A DNA stretch of 43,445 bases, from NCBI GenBank assembly GCA_017160915.1, contig JACAWG010000021.1:1-43445 (forward strand), in the 5' to 3' direction. How positions within the stretch are numbered: the stretch's first letter is position 1; each line of letters opens with the position of its first letter. The translations under genes were made by a program, and so were the position numbers. The notes beneath the pieces are model-generated. The model had not been told where the DNA came from. It did not search any database and was given only the letters and a program-made list of their open reading frames with translations. The DNA comes from Aggregatibacter actinomycetemcomitans (GTDB lineage: Bacteria > Pseudomonadota > Gammaproteobacteria > Enterobacterales > Pasteurellaceae). Positions 1-11,082 of the stretch are shown one piece after another.

Positions 1-42
1 ACAAGGAGGGGGTCACTGGTTCGAGACCGGTATCGCCCACCA
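1..42 (+). tRNA. tRNA-Val (anticodon TAC), 3' part only
   Basis: The window opens inside the anticodon loop. The first two bases are the last two of a TAC anticodon, followed by AA, the 3' anticodon stem GGAGG and variable loop GGGTC. The T stem-loop is ACTGG-TTCGAGA-CCGGT (15-31), the 3' acceptor strand is ATCGCCC, and the discriminator A plus encoded CCA end it. The layout and the AAGGAGGGGGTC segment match gammaproteobacterial tRNA-Val(UAC). The 5' half lies outside the window, so the identity rests on the 3' half and two anticodon bases. Confidence 0.85.
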
Positions 43-151
43 CTCACTTCCCCTTTAATTATTTTATTTCAACAGGTTCAGAACGTTTATTCTTTTGGCG
101 TAAAGTGATAAAGTACACCCAAATTTTCAGTTGCATCAACGGATTCATTGA

Positions 152-940
152 ATGAATAAACCAATTAAAAATCAGACCGCACTTTTCGTTTCTAACGGCT
201 TGTTACGTTTAGCCGGCAATATTGTCAAAATCCTAAGTTACCCGTTCCACGCGATTTTTCCGAAAAAGCGCTTTACCATTCCGGAATTCAGCCCGGCAAG
301 ACGCCCGTCCAATAAACCCGGCAAAATCAACAAAGTCATTTGGCAAACCAATTACAGCAACAAAGTGACCCTGCCCATTTACTGTAACTATTTAGTCAAC
401 CGTCTGTTTTCACCCGGCTATGATTACCGTTATGTAAGCACCGAAGCGCGCAGCGATTACATTGAAAAAAATGCCGATGCGCGCACCTTCGCCGCTTATA
501 GCAAACTTACCGACGGCGCGGCGCAAGCGGATTTCTGGCGTTTATTCACGCTCTATCACGACGGCGGCATTTATATGGACATCGACGGTCATTTGGTCGG
601 CAATCTGGATAAAATGATTGATCCGGAAGACGATGAAGTCCTCATTACGCGTCGCGGTCGTTACACCAATTTCTTTTTAGCCAGTCGCAAAGGCAATCCG
701 TTTTTGAAAGAAACCCTGGACATTATTATTGATAATATTGAAAACCGTCGTATTGACGGTGGCGTGTTTGTTCTCACCGGCCCCGATACGCTCAATAAAG
801 CGTTGGAAAACAAAGAAGTGAATACCCGTCGCGACAAATTGACCTGCGCGCAAGGCACCTTTGCCAACGAATATTTTCAATATATGGATAAAAAACGCGG
901 TAAATGGATTCACGCAAAAAACGAAGATTTATTAAAATAA
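152..940 (+). CDS. GT32-type glycosyltransferase with DXD sugar-binding motif
   Basis: A 262-residue protein of the Och1/capsular-polysaccharide-type family (glycosyltransferase sugar-binding region with DXD motif). The family signature is visible: an N-terminal IWQT strand near residue 65, a conserved [10 protein letters not shown]-type helix, then [10 protein letters not shown] with the metal/nucleotide-sugar-binding pair D143 and D145. A weakly hydrophobic N terminus (residues 8-35) may attach it to the inner membrane face, but there is no clear signal peptide. The donor and acceptor sugars cannot be read from sequence; in this family of bacteria such enzymes usually decorate lipooligosaccharide or surface glycan. 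It stands alone between a tRNA gene and argH, with no other sugar gene nearby and no strong Shine-Dalgarno sequence before its ATG. The family is confident, the substrate unknown. Confidence 0.8.
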   Translation: MNKPIKNQTALFVSNGLLRLAGNIVKILSYPFHAIFPKKRFTIPEFSPARRPSNKPGKINKVIWQTNYSNKVTLPIYCNYLVNRLFSPGYDYRYVSTEARSDYIEKNADARTFAAYSKLTDGAAQADFWRLFTLYHDGGIYMDIDGHLVGNLDKMIDPEDDEVLITRRGRYTNFFLASRKGNPFLKETLDIIIDNIENRRIDGGVFVLTGPDTLNKALENKEVNTRRDKLTCAQGTFANEYFQYMDKKRGKWIHAKNEDLLK

Positions 941-952
941 CCGTCAATTAAG

Positions 953-1000
953 CAAAAAGTGCGGTCACAAAAAGCAGATTTTTTGTTGATCGCCTTTTTT
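953..1000 (+). terminator. Imperfect uptake-signal hairpin after the glycosyltransferase
   Basis: An uptake signal (AAGTGCGGT, 957-965) continues as CACAAAAA and can pair imperfectly with the downstream TTTTTGTTGATCGC, ending in a run of six T. This is a weaker version of the paired-signal terminators elsewhere in the window. Confidence 0.45.
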
Positions 1001-1053
1001 GTTTCTGTGATATATTTTTTAACCGATTTCACAAATAACAATCAGAGGATTCT

Positions 1054-2427
1054 ATGGCACTTTGGGGTGGACGCTTCACGCAAGCTGCGGATAAGCGTTT
1101 TAAAAACTTTAACGATTCATTACGCTTTGACTATCGCTTGGCGGAACAAGACATTGAAGGCTCAATCGGCTGGTCGAAAGCGCTGGTCTCTGTGGGCATT
1201 TTAGATGCGCAAGAACAGCAACAACTAGAACAGGCGCTGAACGAATTATTAATTGAAGTGCGGTCAAATCCGCAAGCGATTTTACAAGATGATGCGGAAG
1301 ATATTCACAGCTGGGTGGAAAGTAAGCTCATTGATAAAGTAGGTAATTTGGGCAAAAAACTGCACACCGGACGCAGTCGCAACGACCAAGTGGCGCTCGA
1401 CATCAAAATGTGGTGTAAACAGCGGGTTGCCGAATTGCAGCATTCCATTCGTGACTTACAGCGTAAATTGGTACTCACCGCAGAAAATAATCAGGATGCC
1501 GTAATGCCGGGCTACACCCACCTGCAACGCGCCCAGCCGATTACCTTTGCGCATTGGTGCATGGCGTATGTGGAAATGCTGGATCGTGATTATTCCCGTT
1601 TAGCCGACGCTTACCGTCGCATGAACAGCTGCCCGCTGGGTAGCGGCGCCCTTGCCGGCACGGCATACCCTATCGATCGCGAACAGCTCGCCAAAGATCT
1701 GGATTTTGCCTTCGCCACCCGCAACAGTCTGGACAGCGTGTCTGACCGCGATCACATCGTCGAACTGCTTTCCGCCGCGTCCCTTAGCATGGTGCATTTG
1801 TCCCGTTTCGCCGAGGACATGATTATTTTCAACAGCGGCGAATCCAATTTCGTGGAACTCTCCGATCGCGTGACCTCCGGTTCCTCCCTCATGCCACAAA
1901 AGAAAAATCCCGATGCCTGCGAATTGATTCGCGGAAAAGCGGGACGGGTTATCGGTGCCTTAAACGGTATGCTGATGACGCTAAAAGGCTTACCGTTAGC
2001 CTATAACAAAGATATGCAGGAAGACAAAGAAGGCATTTTCGACGCGTTGGATACCTGGCAGGATTGCTTAGATATGGCGTCTTTGGTATTGGATGATATT
2101 AAAGTGAACGTGGAACGTACCCGCGAATCCGCCCTCAAAGGCTACTCCAACGCCACCGAACTGGCGGATTATTTGGTGGCTAAAGGCGTGCCGTTCCGCG
2201 ATTCTCACCATATCGTGGGCGAAACCGTGGTGTATGCCATCAAGCAACACAAGGCGTTGGAAGAATTGACCATTCCGGAATTCCGCCAATTCTGTGAAAA
2301 AGTATCGGACGATGTGTACGATATTCTGTCTCTGCAATCCTGCTTAGACAAACGTGCCGCCAAAGGCGGGGTTTCACCGTTGCGCATTGCCGAAGCTATC
2401 GCCGACGCGAAAGCCCGATTTGCGTAG
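1054..2427 (+). CDS. argH: Argininosuccinate lyase
   Basis: Catalyses the last step of arginine biosynthesis, splitting argininosuccinate into arginine and fumarate in the cytoplasm as a homotetramer. The 457-residue length equals that of E. coli ArgH. The N terminus [10 protein letters not shown] and the fumarase/aspartase superfamily signature [12 protein letters not shown] (the loop with the catalytic serine, around residue 280) identify it. The TGRSRNDQ substrate-binding stretch is near residue 110. The ATG has an AGAGG Shine-Dalgarno six bases upstream. An uptake signal lies inside the reading frame at 1256-1264. It is a single gene here, not part of an arg operon, bounded by terminator-like hairpins on both sides. 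I saw no clear ArgR box upstream. Confidence 0.97.
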   Translation: MALWGGRFTQAADKRFKNFNDSLRFDYRLAEQDIEGSIGWSKALVSVGILDAQEQQQLEQALNELLIEVRSNPQAILQDDAEDIHSWVESKLIDKVGNLGKKLHTGRSRNDQVALDIKMWCKQRVAELQHSIRDLQRKLVLTAENNQDAVMPGYTHLQRAQPITFAHWCMAYVEMLDRDYSRLADAYRRMNSCPLGSGALAGTAYPIDREQLAKDLDFAFATRNSLDSVSDRDHIVELLSAASLSMVHLSRFAEDMIIFNSGESNFVELSDRVTSGSSLMPQKKNPDACELIRGKAGRVIGALNGMLMTLKGLPLAYNKDMQEDKEGIFDALDTWQDCLDMASLVLDDIKVNVERTRESALKGYSNATELADYLVAKGVPFRDSHHIVGETVVYAIKQHKALEELTIPEFRQFCEKVSDDVYDILSLQSCLDKRAAKGGVSPLRIAEAIADAKARFA

Positions 2428-2439
2428 AAAATACGTCGT

Positions 2440-2484
2440 AAAGTGCGGTCAGAAAAAACATTATTTTTTCTGACCGCACTTTTG
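2440..2484 (+). terminator. Paired uptake-signal terminator after argH
   Basis: A perfect stem AAAGTGCGGTCAGAAAAAA pairs with TTTTTTCTGACCGCACTTT across a four-base loop and is followed by more T. Two inverted uptake signals (2441-2449 and 2473-2481) form the stem, the usual terminator arrangement in Haemophilus-type genomes. Confidence 0.88.
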
Positions 2485-4079
<1,595 letters not shown>

Positions 4080-4106
4080 TCTGTCAGAAAAAACACCGTT
4101 GAAAAT

Positions 4107-4147
4107 GACCGCACTTTTTGGCTCGCTCAAAAAGTGCGGTTACTTTT
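4107..4147 (+). terminator. Paired uptake-signal terminator after gdhA
   Basis: ACCGCACTTTTTG pairs with CAAAAAGTGCGGT across a short GCTCGCT loop, followed by a TACTTTTT tract. The two arms are uptake signals at 4108-4116 and 4132-4140. Confidence 0.88.
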
Positions 4148-4281
4148 TAAGCCGAATCCGTTATAAAACCAAACATTTTGATCTAAAAATGACGACGTGC
4201 GGATATTGAAATTCGCCGGATTATGGTGTTAAATCTGCACTTATTGTACGGTTATACTAAATAAAGGTTAAAAACAGATTT

Positions 4282-5112
4282 ATGTGTCAATTATTGGGAA
4301 TGAATTGCAATACGCCGACGGATATTGTGTTTTCATTTGAAGGATTTCGTCATCGCGCCGGGCTCACCGACTCCCATTCCGACGGGTTCGGGATTGCATT
4401 TTTTGAAGGCAAAGGGGTGCGAATTTTCCGCGATAATAAACCGGGACACATTTCACCGATTGCCGACTGCGTCAAACAATACAACATCAAATCCCTCAAT
4501 GTCATCGCACACATTCGCAAAGCCACTCAAGGCGAGGTGAACATTGAAAATACCCACCCGTTCATCCGCGAAATCTGGGGAGAGAACTGGGTGTTTGCCC
4601 ATAACGGTAATTTAACCGAATTGCCCGACATGAGCGAATCTTTCTGCCAACCTATCGGCAGCACCGATTCGGAAACGGCGTTTTGCTACATGGCGGAACA
4701 ATTAAAAAACCGATTCCGTAGAAAGCCGAGCGAAGAACAAATTTTCCAAGCGATTCAAGAAATTAGCAATTCACTGGCAGAGCACGGCACCTTTAATTTT
4801 ATTCTGTCTAACGGGGAATGGATGATCGCCCGCTGCGCCACCAATTTGCACTATTTAACGCGCCAGGCACCTTTCGGTAAGGCACAACGCATTGATGACG
4901 ACGGCGTCATTGATTTTAGCAATTACGCCAAAGACGGCGACAAAGTCACCATCATCACCACCGCGCCGCTTACAAAAGACGAAGTCTGGACCAAAATGGA
5001 AAACGGCGGCTTCGTGTTCTTCAAAAACGGCGCCAAAGTTTGGGAAGTCATCGGCACGCCAAGAACGGAAGTAATTGACGACGGCACGCTGGGGACGGCA
5101 AAAGCGGCGTAA
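4282..5112 (+). CDS. yafJ: Class II glutamine amidotransferase, YafJ type
   Basis: A 276-residue stand-alone glutaminase-fold protein (Ntn hydrolase). After removal of Met1 the N-terminal Cys2 (MCQLLGMN) would be the nucleophile. Other fold landmarks are DSHSDGFGIAF (near residue 32), AHIRKATQGEVNIENTHPF (near residue 78), the oxyanion segment FAHNGNL (near residue 110) and GSTDSE (near residue 129). This matches E. coli YafJ closely; its amide acceptor and physiological role are not established. The gene has a weak, distant AAAGG box. A TATACT element about 25 bases before the start could be the -10. It is convergent with dnaE and shares a complex terminator with it. Confidence 0.9.
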   Translation: MCQLLGMNCNTPTDIVFSFEGFRHRAGLTDSHSDGFGIAFFEGKGVRIFRDNKPGHISPIADCVKQYNIKSLNVIAHIRKATQGEVNIENTHPFIREIWGENWVFAHNGNLTELPDMSESFCQPIGSTDSETAFCYMAEQLKNRFRRKPSEEQIFQAIQEISNSLAEHGTFNFILSNGEWMIARCATNLHYLTRQAPFGKAQRIDDDGVIDFSNYAKDGDKVTIITTAPLTKDEVWTKMENGGFVFFKNGAKVWEVIGTPRTEVIDDGTLGTAKAA

Positions 5113-5129
5113 AGCAAACAATACAAACC

Positions 5130-5310
5130 AAAAGTGCGGTTAAAAAAATAAATATTTTGTAGCAAATGCACAAAACGGTTGCTGAGCTTGTCGAAGCATG
5201 AGTTTTGTGCCCGAACCGGCTGAAATTACTCACACTTCGACAAGCTCAGTGACCGTAATTTCAGCGTTATGCAACTAATACAAAATATTTATTTTTTTAA
5301 CCGCACTTTT
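5130..5310. repeat. Bidirectional terminator opened by a two-hairpin insert
   Basis: A 32-bp perfect inverted repeat (5130-5161 with 5279-5310), each arm starting with an uptake signal followed by an AT tract, sits between two convergent genes and should terminate both. Instead of a short loop it encloses about 117 bp. This insert holds two further stem-loops: a 9-bp stem GCACAAAAC/GTTTTGTGC (5168-5210) and an 11-bp stem GCTGAAATTAC/GTAATTTCAGC (5219-5265). Each of their loops contains CTTCGACAAGCTCAG, in opposite orientations (5182-5196 minus, 5235-5249 plus). Similar CTTCGACAAGCTCAG palindromic repeats are known between genes in many unrelated bacteria. The cloverleaf shape is directly visible; its origin as an insertion is inferred. 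Confidence 0.8.
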
Positions 5311-5320
5311 TTCTTATTCT

Positions 5321-8300
5321 CTATTCAAACTCCAATTCCACCGCACTTTCACCCAACAATGCCACCAGCTCGGTGAGCAGTTCGTCCGTCGGGTTGACCG
5401 ACCACTGCACGCCCATTTTAACCAGCGCTCTGCCCTGCGGGCTTTGGTAGTAAATATGCACCGGAAGCGAATTGCCGCTGTAAGGCTGTAAAATGCCTTT
5501 AAATTGTTTAATGAATTGCGGCGTGATTTGCTCTTGCGACAGGCAAATCGCAAGGCTTTTGGCATAACGGGCGCGGGCTTCGTCGATGGTCATCAGATCA
5601 CGCACGGACATACGCAACCCCTGCGAGAAGTCGTCAAAACTCACTTGCCCGGAAACCACAATCACCGTGTCTTTTTGCAGTTTCTCACCGAATTTTTCCA
5701 AGGCTTCACCGAATAAGGTTAAATCCAATCGACCGGAACGGTCGTCAATGGTGGCGATACCGATATGGTTGCCTTTTTTCGTCACCGCAACGCGGGTGTT
5801 AATCACCAAACCGCTGGCGGTGCTCATTTGCCCGCGATAATTCGGCACCAGTTCTTTCAGACGAACGGGGCTGTAATGGGCTAATTCTTTCAAATAACGG
5901 CTTACCGGGTGGCTGCTGAGATATAAGCCCAAGGTTTCCCGTTCGCCGTCCAAAATGGTCTTTTCCGTCCAAGGTGCGATGTTGGCGTAGGAGTTTTCCA
6001 CTTCCTCGTTGGTTTCCGTCAGCACACCGAACATATCCGCCTGCCCTAAGGCCTCGTCTTTCGCGTGTTGATCGGAGGCGCGCAACGCATCTTCCAGGTT
6101 TTGCTGTAGCGCGGCGCGATGCGGTCCGAGTTTATCGAAAGCACCGGATTTAATCAGGCTTTCAAAGGTGCGTCGGTTGATTTTCTTTAAATCCACACGG
6201 GCGCATAAATCAAACAAGTTTTTAAAGATCCCGTCCTTTTCACGCGCTTCCACCAACGCGGCAATAGGTCCTTCACCCACGCCTTTGATGGCGCCGATTC
6301 CGTACACGATTTCGCCGTTTTCATTCACGCTGAAATGGTGTTTACCGGTGTTAATGTCGGGCGGAACCACTTTTAAGCCCATGCGCATACATTCGTCGTA
6401 TAAGCCCACAATCTTGTCCGTGTTATCCATTTCTGAGGTCATCACCGCCGCCATAAATTCCGCCGGATAATGGGCTTTCAGCCACAGAGTTTGATAAGAC
6501 ACCAACGCATAGGCGGCAGAGTGGGATTTGTTAAATCCGTAACCGGCGAATTTTTCCACCAAATCGAAGATCTTCATGGCAAGTCCGCCGTCCACGCCGT
6601 TTTTCACCGCGCCTTCTTCAAACACGGAACGCTGCTTCGCCATTTCCTCCGGTTTTTTCTTCCCCATGGCACGGCGCAGCAAGTCCGCGCCACCCAAGGT
6701 ATAGCCCGCCAACACCTGAGCGATTTGCATCACCTGTTCCTGATACAAAATAATGCCGTAGGTCGGTTCCAGAATCGGTTTGAGGGATTCGTGTTGATAA
6801 TTGGCATCGGGATAAGATACTTCCTCGCGTCCGTGTTTGCGGTCGATAAAGTTATCCACCATGCCCGATTGCAACGGACCGGGACGGAACAACGCCACCA
6901 ACGCGATAATATCTTCAAAACAGTCCGGTTTCAGGCGTTTGATCAAATCTTTCATACCGCGCGATTCCAGCTGGAACACTGCCGTGGTTTCCGCGTTGAG
7001 CAGCACATTAAAGGATTGTTGGTCGTCCAACGGAATGGCGCTGATGTCCACCAACGGTTTACCTTCTTTTTCCATGCGGGCGTTAATCATATCCAGCGCC
7101 CATTTAATGATGGTCAAGGTGCGCAAACCGAGGAAGTCAAACTTCACCAAACCGGCGTATTCCACGTCATTTTTATCGAAATGGGTGACCGGATGTTTGC
7201 CTTCCGAATCGCAATACAGCGGCGAGAAATCCGTGATCAGGGTCGGCGAAATCACCACCCCACCGGCGTGTTTACCGGCGTTCCGCGTGACACCTTCCAG
7301 TTTGCGCGCCATGTCGATAATGGCACGCACTTCTTCGTCCGCGTCATAAATTTCCTGTAATTTCGGTTCCGCTTCAAAGGCTTTCGCCAAGGTCATACCG
7401 GGATCGGGCGGCACCAGTTTGGAAATGCGATCCACAAAGCCGTAAGGTTGCCCCAGCACCCGCCCCACATCGCGAATTACCGCTTTCGCCGCCATCGTAC
7501 CGAAGGTAATAATCTGCGACACCGCGCCACGTCCGTACATTTCCGCCACATGGTCAATCACGCGGTCGCGCCCGTCCATACAGAAATCCACGTCGAAATC
7601 GGGCATGGAAACCCGTTCCGGATTGAGGAAACGCTCGAAGAGCAAATCGAATTCCAACGGATCCAAATCGGTAATTTTTAACGCATACGCCACCAAGGAA
7701 CCCGCCCCGGAACCCCGACCCGGTCCCACCGGAATGTCGTTATCTTTCGACCATTGAATAAATTCCATCACGATCAGAAAGTAGCCCGGGAAGCCCATTT
7801 GGTTAATCACATCCAGTTCAACCTGTAGCCGTTCGTCATATTCCGGGCGGCGTTCGGCACGCACTTTTTCATCGGGGAACAACACCTTTAAGCGTTCTTC
7901 CAAGCCGTCTTTGGCGCGCTTCACCAGATAATCTTCCGTACTTAAATCACCGGTCGGGAATTTCGGCAGGAAATATTCGCCCAAACGAATGGTGACATTA
8001 CAACGCTGTGCAATTAACACCGTATTTTTCAGTGCGCTCGGCACATCGGCGAACAAATCGCACATTTCCTGTTCGGAGCGAAAATATTGTTGTGACGTAT
8101 AAAGTTTCGGGCGTTTCGGGTCGTCCAAGGTAAAGCCGTCATGAATCGCCACGCGAATTTCATGGGCTTCAAAATCCTCCGCCTGCAAGAAACAAACATC
8201 GTTGGTCGCCACCACCGGCAACTGTTGCTGCTCCGCCAGTTCCAGCGCCGCTTTAATATAACGTTCTTCGTCAGGGCGCCCTGTGCGGGTGAGGGTTAAA

Positions 8301-8797
8301 TAGAAATGATCGGGGAAAAATTCACGGTAAAAATCCACCGCACTTTTCAGTTCATCGGGGTTGCTTCTGAGCAATTTCTTGCCCACATCGCCGTTCACCC
8401 CGCCGGACAGCACAATCACCCCGGCGCGATGTTCCACCAGCCATTGCTGATCGATATAAGGCACATTGGCATAGCCGCGTTCATAGGCTTTGGAAAGCAG
8501 CAACGTGATGTTTTTATAACCTTCGTTATTCTTCGCCAACAGGGTTAAACGGAATTTTTCATCGCCGCACAGGTCACTTTGCACCAACACATCCGCCCCG
8601 ATAATCGGCTTCACGCCGGAAGACAACGCCTCGCCGTAAAAACGCACCAAACCGCAGAAGTTGGTAAAATCCGTCAAGCCCATCGCCACCATACCGTTCT
8701 CCACACAGGCTTTCACCAACGGCTTCACCTTGGCGATACCGTCAATCATGGAAAAATCACTGTGAACCTGCAAATGAACGAAACGTGGCTGCGACAT
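5321..8797 (-). CDS. dnaE: DNA polymerase III alpha subunit
   Basis: The replicative polymerase subunit, acting in the pol III core with epsilon and theta. The frame could extend upstream, but the start is set at [20 protein letters not shown]: it aligns with the E. coli N terminus (MSEPRFVHLRVHSD), has AAGGA five bases upstream, and gives 1158 residues against 1160 in E. coli. The upstream extension contains an uptake signal and no conserved sequence. Domains in order: PHP (about 1-270); palm with the catalytic acidic motif PDFDVDF (near residue 400); the thumb/fingers region around [10 protein letters not shown] and [12 protein letters not shown] fold and C-terminal tau-binding domain. An uptake signal lies within the last codons (5340-5348). 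The promoter region is shared divergently with the acyl-CoA synthetase gene. Confidence 0.97.
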   Translation of the reverse strand: MSQPRFVHLQVHSDFSMIDGIAKVKPLVKACVENGMVAMGLTDFTNFCGLVRFYGEALSSGVKPIIGADVLVQSDLCGDEKFRLTLLAKNNEGYKNITLLLSKAYERGYANVPYIDQQWLVEHRAGVIVLSGGVNGDVGKKLLRSNPDELKSAVDFYREFFPDHFYLTLTRTGRPDEERYIKAALELAEQQQLPVVATNDVCFLQAEDFEAHEIRVAIHDGFTLDDPKRPKLYTSQQYFRSEQEMCDLFADVPSALKNTVLIAQRCNVTIRLGEYFLPKFPTGDLSTEDYLVKRAKDGLEERLKVLFPDEKVRAERRPEYDERLQVELDVINQMGFPGYFLIVMEFIQWSKDNDIPVGPGRGSGAGSLVAYALKITDLDPLEFDLLFERFLNPERVSMPDFDVDFCMDGRDRVIDHVAEMYGRGAVSQIITFGTMAAKAVIRDVGRVLGQPYGFVDRISKLVPPDPGMTLAKAFEAEPKLQEIYDADEEVRAIIDMARKLEGVTRNAGKHAGGVVISPTLITDFSPLYCDSEGKHPVTHFDKNDVEYAGLVKFDFLGLRTLTIIKWALDMINARMEKEGKPLVDISAIPLDDQQSFNVLLNAETTAVFQLESRGMKDLIKRLKPDCFEDIIALVALFRPGPLQSGMVDNFIDRKHGREEVSYPDANYQHESLKPILEPTYGIILYQEQVMQIAQVLAGYTLGGADLLRRAMGKKKPEEMAKQRSVFEEGAVKNGVDGGLAMKIFDLVEKFAGYGFNKSHSAAYALVSYQTLWLKAHYPAEFMAAVMTSEMDNTDKIVGLYDECMRMGLKVVPPDINTGKHHFSVNENGEIVYGIGAIKGVGEGPIAALVEAREKDGIFKNLFDLCARVDLKKINRRTFESLIKSGAFDKLGPHRAALQQNLEDALRASDQHAKDEALGQADMFGVLTETNEEVENSYANIAPWTEKTILDGERETLGLYLSSHPVSRYLKELAHYSPVRLKELVPNYRGQMSTASGLVINTRVAVTKKGNHIGIATIDDRSGRLDLTLFGEALEKFGEKLQKDTVIVVSGQVSFDDFSQGLRMSVRDLMTIDEARARYAKSLAICLSQEQITPQFIKQFKGILQPYSGNSLPVHIYYQSPQGRALVKMGVQWSVNPTDELLTELVALLGESAVELEFE

Positions 8798-8987
8798 AAA
8801 AATCCTTGGGGAAAAATCAGACAAAAGTGCGGTGTATTTTAGCGGTATTTTGCGGGGAATTGTAGGGATAATTTGTCTTGAGACACCGATACAATAAATC
8901 CCCACAAAACGCGGTTTTATTGCTAGAGTTTTGATCGTTGATCGGCTATATTAGCGCACAACTGTTAGCTGATTTTGGATTTTAACC

Positions 8988-10775
8988 ATGGACCTCAATT
9001 TTCATTTTATCAACCGCATTCGCCATCAGGCAAAAACGCTGGCAAATCGCACCGCACTTCGCTATTTCAAAGACAATAACTGGCTGGATATTTCCTGGGC
9101 GGAGCTGCAACAGCAGGTGGATCACATTTCTCTGGCGCTTTTAGCCAATCATATTGATATTCAAGATAAAATCGGTATTTTCGCACACAATATGCCGCGC
9201 TGGACAATCACCGACATCGGTGCGTTGCAAGTGCGTGCGGTGACCGTGCCGATTTATGCCACCAACACCGCAAAACAGGCGCAGTTCATTATTAACAACG
9301 CCGATATGAAGATCATTTTCGTCGGCGATCAGGAACAATATGACCAAGTGCTCGACATCGCCGATGAATGCCCGCAGTTGGTAAAAATCGTGGCGATGAA
9401 AAGTACCATTCATTTGCAGGAACACGCCAAAGCCTGTCATTGGCAGGATTTTATTGAAATGGCGGACGAACAATACCGACCGCAATTGCAACAACGGCTG
9501 GACGGCAAATGCCCGGAAGATTTGTTCACCCTGATTTACACATCCGGCACCACCGGCGAACCGAAAGGCGTGATGTTGGATTATGCCAATCTGGCGCACC
9601 AGCTGAAGGCGCACGATCAGGCGTTGCAGGTGGATGATACCGATGTGTCCCTTTCCTTCCTGCCGCTGTCCCACATTTTTGAGCGGGCGTGGGTGGCGTA
9701 TGTGCTCCATCGCGGCGCCACCAACTGCTACATTGAAGATACCAACCAAGTGCGGGCCGCGTTGACGGAAATTCGTCCGACATTGATGTGTGCCGTGCCA
9801 CGTTTTTACGAAAAGATTTACGCGGCGATTTTGGACAAAGTGCATAACGCTCCGAAGCTGCGCCAATGGATTTTTAATTGGGCAATTGCCGTCGGGCGCA
9901 AACATTTCGATGCCCTTGTCAAACAACAGAAAATCGGCTTCCCGTTAAAACAACAATATGCCCTCGCCGATCGATTGGTGCTCGGTAAACTGCGCGCCTT
10001 ACTCGGCGGACGCATTCGTATGATGCCGTGCGGCGGCGCCAAATTGGAACCGACCATCGGCTTGTTTTTCCACAGTATCGGCTTAAATATCAAACTGGGT
10101 TACGGCATGACGGAAACCACCGCCACCGTTTCCTGCTGGAATGATTTCAGCTTTAACGCCAATTCCATCGGCACCCTCATGCCGGGCGCGGAAGTAAAAA
10201 TCGGCGAAAATAACGAAATTTTGGTGCGTGGGGGCATGGTGATGAAAGGTTATTATAAAAAACCGCAGGAAACCGCCGACACTTTCACCGCAGACGGTTT
10301 CCTGAAAACCGGCGACGCCGGCGAATTCGATGCCGACGGCAATTTATACATCACCGATCGCATTAAAGAACTGATGAAAACCTCCAACGGCAAATACATC
10401 GCGCCGCAGGTGCTGGAAAGTAAAATCGGCAAAGATAAATTCATCGAACAAATCGCCGTCATCGCCGATGCGAAAAAATACGTCTCCGCCCTCATCGTGC
10501 CTTGCTACACGGCACTGGAGGATTACGCCAAACAGGTCAACATTAAATATCAGGATCGGTTGGAGTTGTTAAGAAATTCGGAGATTATTCAAATGTTAGA
10601 GCGCCGAATTAACGAATTACAAAAAGAATTGGCAGGCTGGGAACAAATTAAACGCTTCACCCTTTTACCCCAAGCATTCAGCACGCAATTGGAAGAAATT
10701 ACACCGACGCTGAAATTACGACGAAAAGTGATTTTACAGCGTTATAAAGAGCAGATTGAAGCGATGTATAATTAA
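8988..10775 (+). CDS. Long-chain fatty acid--CoA ligase (AMP-forming)
   Basis: An ANL-superfamily adenylating enzyme of 595 residues that activates a fatty acid as acyl-AMP and then acyl-CoA. Motifs seen are the P-loop-like [13 protein letters not shown] (about 184-196), the A5 motif [12 protein letters not shown] (about 371-382), the ATP-ribose aspartate in KTGDAGEF (about 440) and the A8/hinge region [17 protein letters not shown] (about 455-472). It belongs to the FadD15-like/long-chain group found across Haemophilus. No signal peptide or membrane segment is visible, so it is probably peripheral at the inner membrane, feeding exogenous or recycled fatty acids into phospholipid. An uptake signal lies in the frame at 9051-9059. 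The exact chain-length preference cannot be read. Confidence 0.9.
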   Translation: MDLNFHFINRIRHQAKTLANRTALRYFKDNNWLDISWAELQQQVDHISLALLANHIDIQDKIGIFAHNMPRWTITDIGALQVRAVTVPIYATNTAKQAQFIINNADMKIIFVGDQEQYDQVLDIADECPQLVKIVAMKSTIHLQEHAKACHWQDFIEMADEQYRPQLQQRLDGKCPEDLFTLIYTSGTTGEPKGVMLDYANLAHQLKAHDQALQVDDTDVSLSFLPLSHIFERAWVAYVLHRGATNCYIEDTNQVRAALTEIRPTLMCAVPRFYEKIYAAILDKVHNAPKLRQWIFNWAIAVGRKHFDALVKQQKIGFPLKQQYALADRLVLGKLRALLGGRIRMMPCGGAKLEPTIGLFFHSIGLNIKLGYGMTETTATVSCWNDFSFNANSIGTLMPGAEVKIGENNEILVRGGMVMKGYYKKPQETADTFTADGFLKTGDAGEFDADGNLYITDRIKELMKTSNGKYIAPQVLESKIGKDKFIEQIAVIADAKKYVSALIVPCYTALEDYAKQVNIKYQDRLELLRNSEIIQMLERRINELQKELAGWEQIKRFTLLPQAFSTQLEEITPTLKLRRKVILQRYKEQIEAMYN

Positions 10776-10787
10776 ACGTTTCAGCTT

Positions 10788-10831
10788 AAAAGTACGGTGG
10801 AAAAATAATGTGTTTTTTCATCGCACTTTTT
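10788..10831 (+). terminator. Decayed uptake-signal terminator, left copy of a pair flanking the adhesin gene
   Basis: A hairpin with arms AAAAGTACGGTGGAAAAA and TTTTTCATCGCACTTTT followed by T. Each arm carries one base change from a perfect uptake signal, weakening the stem. The 44-bp segment differs at only two positions from the terminator at 17932-17975 on the other side of the adhesin gene, loop sequence included. Confidence 0.75.
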
Positions 10832-11082
10832 CTATGTATCTATTATTAAAAGAATTATAAATATTGTAACTTTATGTAAAGCAGTGCAAATATGCTTGAT
10901 CCGAGAATTTAAAATATTATTCTAACACTCCTCTGACCAGTGTGTTATTTAAATAGAAATAACAGCTCATCATAAAAATATTAATAACTAAAATTGCTAA
11001 GAAATAACATTTCATCTACATATTCAATGCAATAAAAATACATTTCTTAGTGATTAACCTAATGAACCACAAGGAATAAGAA
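10832..11082 (+). promoter_or_regulatory. AT-rich upstream region of the adhesin gene
   Basis: No gene is seen here. The stretch holds several small inverted repeats: TAACAC/GTGTTA (near 10923-10946), GTTATTT-N6-AAATAAC (10944-10963), and CTAAGAAAT (10997-11005) with ATTTCTTAG (11042-11050). The last brackets the region just before the AAGGA Shine-Dalgarno (11071-11075). A loose promoter candidate is TTGATC near 10898 with TATTCT 16 bases on. Regulator identity is unknown. Confidence 0.4.

Noticed and set aside
959-1204. An 81-codon frame overlapping the argH start
   Set aside because: It begins on the terminator hairpin and then runs out of frame through conserved argH codons.
6470-7360. 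A 296-codon open frame on the plus strand opposite dnaE, and several shorter ones nearby
   Set aside because: It lies wholly antisense to conserved dnaE codons, is rich in His/Phe/Arg as expected of a mirror frame of biased codons, and has no ribosome site or family signature.
8798-8905. A 36-codon N-terminal extension of dnaE
   Set aside because: It is not conserved, contains an uptake signal, and the internal ATG has a good ribosome site and matches the family start.
9141-9926. A 261-codon minus-strand frame inside the acyl-CoA ligase gene
   Set aside because: It is fully antisense to strongly conserved ligase motifs, with no start signal and no recognisable fold.
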